Assembly (NCBI GenBank): GCA_023387695.1
Contig: JAEWHT010000428.1
Location: 1-10,828, forward strand
Direction of reading: 5' to 3'
Length of the DNA stretch: 10,828 nt
Source of the DNA: Pseudomonadota bacterium
GTDB taxonomy: Bacteria; Pseudomonadota; Alphaproteobacteria; Rhizobiales; Xanthobacteraceae
The position numbers were made by a program, and so were the translations under genes. The notes beneath the pieces were generated by a model that saw nothing but the letters and a program-made list of their open reading frames with translations, ran no database searches and had not been told where the DNA came from. Of this stretch, positions 6,065 through 10,828 are shown piece by piece; positions within the stretch are counted from its first letter, which is position 1; the number at the start of each line of letters is the position of its first letter.

Positions 6065-7599
6065 ATGATCACCTTCTCCTGGGCTGACGTCTTGGCGGCA
6101 GACGAAGTGGATTTGCGGAAGGGCCGCGCGAGTTGCAAGACAAGCGGAAGCAGCAGCAACGCGATGCCGGCGACCACCAGGCACGTCACCAGCTTGTTGG
6201 CAAAGAAGATGCCCAGGGATCCCCTGGACATCAGCATCGATTGCCGGAACGCATCCTCGGCCTTGTCGCCGATGACGATGGCGAGCACCAGCGGCGCCAG
6301 CGGATAGTACAGCTTCTTGAAGAGATAGCCGACCACGCCGAAGCCGAGCATCATCACCACGTCCAGATAGGAGTTCGACACTGAATAGGCGCCGACGACG
6401 CAGATGATCACGATCAGCGGCGCGATCACCACAAAGGGAATCCGCATCAATGCGGCAAACACCGGTACGGTCAGCAGCACCAGCGCGACCGCTACGATGT
6501 TGCCGACATACATCGAGGCAATCAGGCCCCACACAAAATCCTTCTGATCGACGAACAGCATCGGCCCGGGATTGAGTCCCCAGATCATCAACCCGCCCAT
6601 CATCACGGCCGCCGTCGCCGAGCCGGGAATACCGAGCGAGAGCATCGGCAGCAGCGCGCTGGTGCCGGCGGCATGATCGGCGGTCTCCGGCGAGATGATG
6701 CCTTCGACCTCGCCCGTGCCGAAGTAGCGGCCGCGGCGCGAGAAGCGGCGGGCAATGCCGTAGCTCATGAAAGACGCGGCAGTCGGGCCGCCTGGCGTGA
6801 TCCCCATCCAGCAGCCGATGGCGGCACTACGCAACAGCGCAATGCTGTGGCGCGGCAGGCGGCCGACCGCACGGAATACTTCGCACCAATCGATCTTGGA
6901 AGAGACGGCGCGGGCGTGAAATTCCTCCTCGACCGCGACCAGGAGTTCGCCGATGCCGAACAGGCCCATGACCGCGACGACGAAGTTCACGCCCTTGACC
7001 AGCTCATCCACGCCCATGGTGAGGCGGACGCTGCCGGACACTGTGTCGATGCCGATGGCAGCGATCGCAAAACCGATCGCGAGCGCCACCACGGTCTTGA
7101 TCGGCGCCGCGCCGCCCATGCCGACGAAGCTGGCAAAGGCCAGGAAATAGACCGCGAAATATTCCGCTGGCCCAAAGGCGAGCGCGACCTGCGCGACCCA
7201 GGAGGCCAGGAAGGTAATGAGGATGACGCCAATCAGCGCGCCGAACGCCGCCGAGCCGAACGCGGTCGCAAGTGCCGTGGTCGGCCGTCCGTCGCGCGCC
7301 ATCGGATAACCGTCGAAAGTGGTCGCGACCGAGGACGGCTCGCCCGGGATGTTGAACAGGATCGAGGTGACCGAGCCGCCGAACAGCGCGCCCCAATACA
7401 TGCTGGACAGCAGGATGATGGCCGACACCGGCTGCATGCCGAACGTCAGAGGCAGCAGCAGCGACACCCCGTTCGGCGCACCCAGCCCCGGCAGCACGCC
7501 GACGAGAATGCCGAGCAGCACGCCGACGGCCATCAAGGCCAGATGCGGCACGGTGACCGCGATGGTGAAACCGTGCAGGAGCTCCGAGAGATTGTCCAT
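6061..7599 (-). CDS. tctA: TctA-family large permease subunit of a tripartite tricarboxylate transporter
   Basis: This 512-residue inner-membrane protein is the large channel subunit of a TTT transporter, which takes up carboxylates delivered by TctC using the ion gradient. It is at the usual family length and consists of about twelve hydrophobic segments. TctA signatures are GVLPGLGAPNGVSLLLPLTF (34-53), the segment GGSVTSILFNIPGEPSSVAT (74-93) followed by TFDGYPMARDG, and in the second half ITPGGPTAASF and GIISPETADHAAGTSALLPM with the following LSLGIPGS, the internal echo of the first motif. It starts 11 bases after the tctB stop, behind a purine-rich GGGAGAGGG site. Its last codons (GTG ATC ATA TGA) overlap the ATG of the PdxA-like gene. 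The C-terminal tail after residue about 490 is hydrophilic (RKSTSSAAKTSAQEK). The transported acid cannot be deduced from the permease. Confidence 0.95.
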   Translation of the reverse strand: MDNLSELLHGFTIAVTVPHLALMAVGVLLGILVGVLPGLGAPNGVSLLLPLTFGMQPVSAIILLSSMYWGALFGGSVTSILFNIPGEPSSVATTFDGYPMARDGRPTTALATAFGSAAFGALIGVILITFLASWVAQVALAFGPAEYFAVYFLAFASFVGMGGAAPIKTVVALAIGFAIAAIGIDTVSGSVRLTMGVDELVKGVNFVVAVMGLFGIGELLVAVEEEFHARAVSSKIDWCEVFRAVGRLPRHSIALLRSAAIGCWMGITPGGPTAASFMSYGIARRFSRRGRYFGTGEVEGIISPETADHAAGTSALLPMLSLGIPGSATAAVMMGGLMIWGLNPGPMLFVDQKDFVWGLIASMYVGNIVAVALVLLTVPVFAALMRIPFVVIAPLIVIICVVGAYSVSNSYLDVVMMLGFGVVGYLFKKLYYPLAPLVLAIVIGDKAEDAFRQSMLMSRGSLGIFFANKLVTCLVVAGIALLLLPLVLQLARPFRKSTSSAAKTSAQEKVII

Positions 7600-7610
7600 C
7601 GCCCTCTCCC

Positions 7611-8093
7611 TCAGAACCCGAGCGCGGCGGCCAGCGCGCCGTGCGGCAGCGACACCTGGAACATGCGCTCGAACACCACGTAGAGCGCAAGCGCTGTTGC
7701 CGCGGCCGTTACTGCCGAGCGGAGCACTGTTTGATGCCGTGGAATAGCGAGCACCGCGAAGATGTAGCCCGCCGAGGCGATATACATCCCGAGCAGCGGG
7801 ATCGCAGCGACGAAGATAGCAGCCGGCACGAACAGGCCTGCCAGCCGCCGCAGCTCGATGGAGGTGATCGCAACGGGAACGTTCGCCAGCATCCCCGCCG
7901 GAACAACCCCACGGGCCAGATTGTAGAGGCTTCCCGCAACGATGATGACACCGGTAATGAACGGGAATGTGCCGGCATCGACGCCCGCGCTCGACCAGCC
8001 GATGCCGTTGTCCAAGCTCTGGACCACCACCGCAACACCAAAGCTGCCGGTGAGGATGGCGGTCGCGAGTTCGAGCGCGCGGCGTGAGATCAT
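7611..8093 (-). CDS. tctB: TctB-family small permease subunit
   Basis: This 160-residue protein has about four membrane helices (roughly residues 6-25, 40-60, 84-118 as one long or two short helices, and 126-145), the usual build of TctB, the poorly conserved small membrane partner of TctA. The segment DAGTFPFITGVIIVAGSLYN matches the family's common 'D-x-G-x-FP' opening loop. It is recognised by position between tctC and tctA as much as by sequence. An AGGAG site lies six bases before the ATG, within the 16-base gap after the tctC stop, and the gene ends 11 bases before tctA. Confidence 0.92.
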   Translation of the reverse strand: MISRRALELATAILTGSFGVAVVVQSLDNGIGWSSAGVDAGTFPFITGVIIVAGSLYNLARGVVPAGMLANVPVAITSIELRRLAGLFVPAAIFVAAIPLLGMYIASAGYIFAVLAIPRHQTVLRSAVTAAATALALYVVFERMFQVSLPHGALAAALGF

Positions 8094-8109
8094 CGAAGGC
8101 TCCTGATCC

Positions 8110-9102
8110 TCACTTGACCAGCCAGCCCTGCTCGCTTGCCACCTGCTTCACGTGCTCGAGGTCCTCCTTGATGAACTTGTCGAAGTCCGCACCGGTGAGG
8201 AACGTGTCGATCTGCGAGCTCTTCTCGATGTAGTCCTTCCATTCGGGCGTAGCCTGCACCTTTTTCATGAGGTCGACATAGTAAGCCGCCTGGTCCGGCG
8301 TGACCTTGCCGGGCAGCCACACCGTGCGCGGCTGCTCGTATTGCTTGATGTCGAGACCCTGCTCGGCGCAGGTCGGAACGTCGCTCCAGCCTTCCGTCGC
8401 CGTGATCTTCGGACCGGCCGGCAGGCGCTTCGGGCTGAAAACACACAGCGGACGCTGCGTGCCGCCGCGCCATTGGCCGAGGCTCTCGCTGGGATTGTTG
8501 ACGTGGGAGTCGAGATGTCCGCCGGCGAGCTGCACGGCGGTTTCGGCGCCGCTCTTGAAGGGGATGTAGGTCAGCTTGACCTTCCCCGCCTTCTCGATCA
8601 TGCGCGTCAGCACCTCGTCGGTGTCCTTGGACTGCGCGCCGCCCATCTTGAACTCGCCGGATGCCGCGGCCTTCAGATAATCGCCGGCCGTCTTGTAGGG
8701 CGAGTCCTGCTTGACCCAGAGCAGGAACTCATCCTGCGCCATCGCCGCGATCGGAGTCAGGTCGGTGTAGTTGAAGGCGACCTTGGAGACGAGCGGCTGC
8801 TGCCAGGCATTCGAGGTGCCGAAGATCACCTTGTAGGGATCACCGGCGGAGGCCTTGCCGTAGACATAGCCCTCGGCGCCGCTGCCACCGCCCTTGTTGA
8901 CGACGACGACAGGCTGATCCGTCAGCTTGTACTTGACGACGATGTTCTGCACCGCGCGGGCCATGTTGTCGGTGCCGCCGCCCGGACCCGCAGTCGCCAC
9001 GAACTCGATCGGCTTCTGCGGCTGCCAGGCAGCCCACGCCGGGGCGCTGCCTGCGAGCACGGCGCTACTTACGGACAACAAGAACAGAGACATCCCACGC
9101 AT
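8110..9102 (-). CDS. tctC: TctC/Bug-family periplasmic solute-binding protein
   Basis: This 330-residue protein is the extracytoplasmic binding component of the TTT system. Residues 1-24 are a signal peptide (hydrophobic LFLLSVSSAVLAG, cleavage after AWA). The mature domain begins with KPIEFVATAGPGGGTDNMAR, where the AGPGGGTD loop is the Bug-family ligand loop; further family marks are NKGGGSGAEGYVYGKASAGD and the later TPIAAMAQDEFLLWV. Bug proteins mostly bind carboxylates through main-chain contacts and ordered waters, so the ligand cannot be read off. The start at 9102 is chosen because an ideal GGAGG stands five bases before it; the in-frame TTG at 9114 would begin inside that ribosome-binding site. 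It is the first transport gene, 54 bases after the CoA-transferase stop. Confidence 0.95.
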   Translation of the reverse strand: MRGMSLFLLSVSSAVLAGSAPAWAAWQPQKPIEFVATAGPGGGTDNMARAVQNIVVKYKLTDQPVVVVNKGGGSGAEGYVYGKASAGDPYKVIFGTSNAWQQPLVSKVAFNYTDLTPIAAMAQDEFLLWVKQDSPYKTAGDYLKAAASGEFKMGGAQSKDTDEVLTRMIEKAGKVKLTYIPFKSGAETAVQLAGGHLDSHVNNPSESLGQWRGGTQRPLCVFSPKRLPAGPKITATEGWSDVPTCAEQGLDIKQYEQPRTVWLPGKVTPDQAAYYVDLMKKVQATPEWKDYIEKSSQIDTFLTGADFDKFIKEDLEHVKQVASEQGWLVK

Positions 9103-9156
9103 GATTTCCTCCAACCGACTTTTGTGTTTTGTTTGATCAGTCGTCTCGAATTCCGC
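9103..9156. other. 54-base gap inside the operon
   Basis: This is the widest gap in the minus-strand cluster, between the CoA-transferase stop and tctC. It is AT-richer than its surroundings (an ACAAAACACAAAA stretch on the minus strand) and holds the tctC ribosome-binding site at its end. No terminator hairpin is visible. An internal promoter is possible but not shown. Confidence 0.4.
9105..9112 (-). promoter_or_regulatory. Strong Shine-Dalgarno of tctC (GGAGGAAA)
   Basis: On the minus strand GGAGGAAA precedes the ATG at 9102, with five bases between GGAGG and the start. It is the best ribosome-binding site in the operon and fits the high demand for a periplasmic binding protein. It decides against the upstream TTG at 9114, which overlaps it. 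Confidence 0.8.
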
Positions 9157-10416
9157 TCAGGCGACGCGTTCCCTGCGCTCCCCTGCGGCCGATACAATTG
9201 CGCCTTCTTTCTCGAGCGCTTCGATTTGCGTCGGGTCGAACCCGTGCTCGGCGAGCACCTCGCGGGTATGCTCGCCATAGACGGGCGCACCCGACAGAAC
9301 CTTGCCCGGCGTCTCCGAGAATTTCACGGGCAGCCCGATCGTCTTGACTGGACCGAGCGTGGAATGCTCGACCTCGACGACCATCTCGCGCGCCAACGTC
9401 TGCGGATCGCTCAGCGCCTCGAGCATGTCGTGCACGGGGCCGCAGGGCACGCCCTTCTCGTCCAAAGCAGCGAGCCAATGTGCGCGTGTCTGCGTCCGGA
9501 AACGCTCGCTGAGGACTGCCTCGAGCTCCTTCAAATTCGCCATGCGGTCGGCGCCGGTGAGGAAGCGCGGATCGGCGGCGTGCTCGTTCGCGCCGAGCGC
9601 TTCCAGCATCAGCAGCCAATGCTTCTTGTTGGCGCCACCGACGACCAGCCAGCCGTCGGAGGCCTCAAAGGCCTGATACGGCGCATTGAGCGGATGCGCC
9701 GAGCCCATAGCGCGCGGCGCGGTGCCGGCCGCGAGCGCGATGGTCGATTGCCAATAGGTCTGCACCAGCGCGGCTTCATAGAGCGAGGTCTCGACCCACT
9801 GCCCCTCGCCTGTCTTGAGGCGATGCGTGTAGGCGGCAAGGATGCCCATGCTCGCGAGCAGGCCTGCGGTGATATCGGAGAGCGGAGGGCCGCATTTCAC
9901 GGGCGGGCCATCCGGGCGCTCGCCGGTAAAGCTCATGATTCCGCTCATGGCCTGCGCGACCAGGTCAAAACCGCGACGATGCTTGTAGGGACCGGTGCGA
10001 CCAAAGCCCGACAGCGAGCAATAGATCAGCGCCGGGAATGCCTTGTGCAGCTCTTCATAGCCAAAGCCCAGCCGCTCCATCGCGCCCGGCGCAAAGTTCT
10101 CAACCAGCACGTCAGCGTCCTTGATCAGGCGTCGCAACACCTGCTTGCCGCCGTCGGTCTTCAGATCCAGCACGATGCCGCGCTTGTTGCGGTTCATCAT
10201 CAGGAACGAGGCCGCCTCGTCGCCGATCTTGGGCGGCACCGAATGGCGGGTATCGTCACCGTTCGGCCATTTCTCGATTTTGATGACGTCGGCGCCCATG
10301 TCGGCGAGCATCAATGTGCAGGTCGGCCCCGCCATGACGTGCGTGAGATCGATAACCTTAAGGCCGGCAAGCGGGCCTGCGCGGCGTGAGGTGGATTGCG
10401 ATCGATCGCTTGGCAT
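9157..10416 (-). CDS. CaiB/BaiF family (family III) CoA-transferase
   Basis: This 419-residue enzyme moves CoA between acyl-CoA and a free carboxylic acid, via an aspartyl thioester. The N-terminal nucleotide-fold signature PLAGLKVIDLTHVMAGPTCT spans residues 15-34, followed by DMGADVIKIEKWPNGDDTR (39-57). NRNKRGIVLDLK (75-86), VENFAPGAMERLG (105-117) and YCSLSGFGRTGPY (132-144) are all family-typical. Asp151 in RRGFDLVAQAMSG matches the catalytic aspartate of formyl-CoA transferase (Asp169). The length agrees with the family's 380-430 residues. Substrate specificity varies widely in this family, and nothing here fixes it. It starts nine bases after the enoyl-CoA hydratase stop, behind a weak AGGA, and is followed by tctC, so a role in activating the imported acid is the natural inference. 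Confidence 0.93.
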   Translation of the reverse strand: MPSDRSQSTSRRAGPLAGLKVIDLTHVMAGPTCTLMLADMGADVIKIEKWPNGDDTRHSVPPKIGDEAASFLMMNRNKRGIVLDLKTDGGKQVLRRLIKDADVLVENFAPGAMERLGFGYEELHKAFPALIYCSLSGFGRTGPYKHRRGFDLVAQAMSGIMSFTGERPDGPPVKCGPPLSDITAGLLASMGILAAYTHRLKTGEGQWVETSLYEAALVQTYWQSTIALAAGTAPRAMGSAHPLNAPYQAFEASDGWLVVGGANKKHWLLMLEALGANEHAADPRFLTGADRMANLKELEAVLSERFRTQTRAHWLAALDEKGVPCGPVHDMLEALSDPQTLAREMVVEVEHSTLGPVKTIGLPVKFSETPGKVLSGAPVYGEHTREVLAEHGFDPTQIEALEKEGAIVSAAGERRERVA

Positions 10417-10425
10417 CGGGGCGTC

Positions 10426-10828
10426 CTATTCACCGCGCCACTGCGGGGCGCGCTTGTTGAGGAAAGCATCGAGCCCTTCGCGAAAATCCTGGCTCGTGTA
10501 GCACATCAGGATGAGGTCTTCGCCCTCGTCCTGCGTCAGTCGTTTTTGCAACCGGGCCGACGCCTGCTTGGTCGCGTTCAGCGTCAGCGGCGCGTGGCTG
10601 GCCACGAGGCGGGCGAGTTCGTCGGTGCGCTTGTCGAGCGCAGCAAGATCGTCGACGACCTCGCCGAGCAGCCCGACGCCGGCGGCTTCAGCAGCATCGA
10701 CAAGCCGGGCCGTGAAGATCAAATCCTTGACGCGCGCGGCGCCGATCAGCGCCGTCAGGCGGCTGACATTTGACATCGAGAGGCAATTGCCGAGCGTCCG
10801 GGCAATCGGAAAGCCGATCCTGGTGCTG
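10426..10828 (-). CDS. Enoyl-CoA hydratase/isomerase (crotonase) family protein, C-terminal part
   Basis: The frame is open to the right edge; the visible 133 residues are about the C-terminal half of a roughly 260-residue crotonase-fold enzyme. The segment RIGFPIARTLGNCLSMSNVS corresponds to the usual 'FGLPEVxLGxxP' region. It is followed by ALIGAARVKDLIFTARLVDA and AAGVGLLGEVVDD, which match the family's 'G...A..L..TGR...A.EA...GLV..VV' pattern; the end is CYTSQDFREGLDAFLNKRAPQW, also typical ('S.D..EG..AFLEKR.P.W'). The first catalytic glutamate lies outside the window. At the position where many hydratases have a second glutamate (GLPE) there is Ile, so the reaction may be isomerisation, hydrolysis or another crotonase chemistry instead of hydration. 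A start at the internal ATG 10776 would destroy the fold and is not used. Confidence 0.88.
   Translation of the reverse strand, partial: STRIGFPIARTLGNCLSMSNVSRLTALIGAARVKDLIFTARLVDAAEAAGVGLLGEVVDDLAALDKRTDELARLVASHAPLTLNATKQASARLQKRLTQDEGEDLILMCYTSQDFREGLDAFLNKRAPQWRGE

Noticed and set aside
6065..6532. A 156-residue N-terminal extension of the PdxA-like protein
   Set aside because: It lies wholly within tctA in another frame. The PdxA family begins at the residues encoded at 6064, and the ATGA overlap gives a natural start.
6673..7683. A 336-codon plus-strand frame antisense to tctA
   Set aside because: It has an Arg/Asp/His-rich shadow composition opposite a well-supported membrane protein; nothing recognisable is encoded.
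9103..9114. TTG start of tctC at 9114, four residues upstream
   Set aside because: The TTG overlaps the GGAGG Shine-Dalgarno that serves the ATG at 9102, and the added residues do not improve the signal peptide.
9131..9147. A half-site resembling a FixK box (TTTGATCAG) before tctC
   Set aside because: Only TTGAT is present, without an ATCAA half four bases away, so it does not meet the consensus.
8152..10389. A 745-codon plus-strand open frame across tctC and the CoA-transferase gene
   Set aside because: It lies antisense to two genes with clear family signatures, spans their intergenic gap, and has an Arg/Leu/Ala/Gly/His-rich composition typical of antisense frames in GC-rich DNA. No domain is recognisable.

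Overview
The window looks like a chromosomal segment of a GC-rich alphaproteobacterium, most likely a Bradyrhizobium/Rhodopseudomonas-type member of the Rhizobiales. The evidence is the strong GC3 bias, which opens long false antisense frames, the type of gene content (TctCBA transport, a family III CoA-transferase, an orphan TAXI protein) and a perfect FixK/FNR-type box. The taxon is inferred, not proven.

Layout. (1) 1-2345, minus strand: the N-terminal 781 codons of a large secreted repeat protein with a signal peptide and a Thr/Ser/Gly/Asn-rich beta-repeat passenger. It runs off the left edge and has no stop inside the window. It contains two tandem copies of an exact 798-bp (266-residue) unit plus a diverged partial copy. 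(2) 2509-3525, minus: an AraC-family regulator read toward the repeat protein. (3) 3526-3662: a divergent control region with a perfect TTGAT-N4-ATCAA box, placed as in a class II FNR/FixK promoter for the next gene. (4) 3663-5024, plus: a TAXI-type substrate-binding domain held between two membrane helices, with a cytoplasmic tail and no TRAP permease beside it. (5) 5060-10828, minus: a six-gene co-directional cluster read from the right edge as enoyl-CoA hydratase (partial), CaiB/BaiF CoA-transferase, tctC, tctB, tctA and a PdxA-family dehydrogenase. Gaps are 9, 54, 16 and 11 bases, followed by an ATGA overlap, so it is very probably one operon.

How the genes fit together. TctCBA should import a carboxylate. 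The CoA-transferase and the crotonase-fold enzyme would process it as a CoA ester, and the PdxA-like enzyme would carry out an oxidation, possibly with decarboxylation. The PdxA-like protein keeps the three metal-binding histidines but has lost most of the residues that hold the phosphorylated substrate in E. coli PdxA, so it probably does not make vitamin B6 and may act on a non-phosphorylated acid. The substrate of the cluster cannot be read from the sequence.

The best leads are the repeat protein, the altered PdxA active site in its transport/CoA operon, and the FixK-box-driven membrane-anchored TAXI protein.
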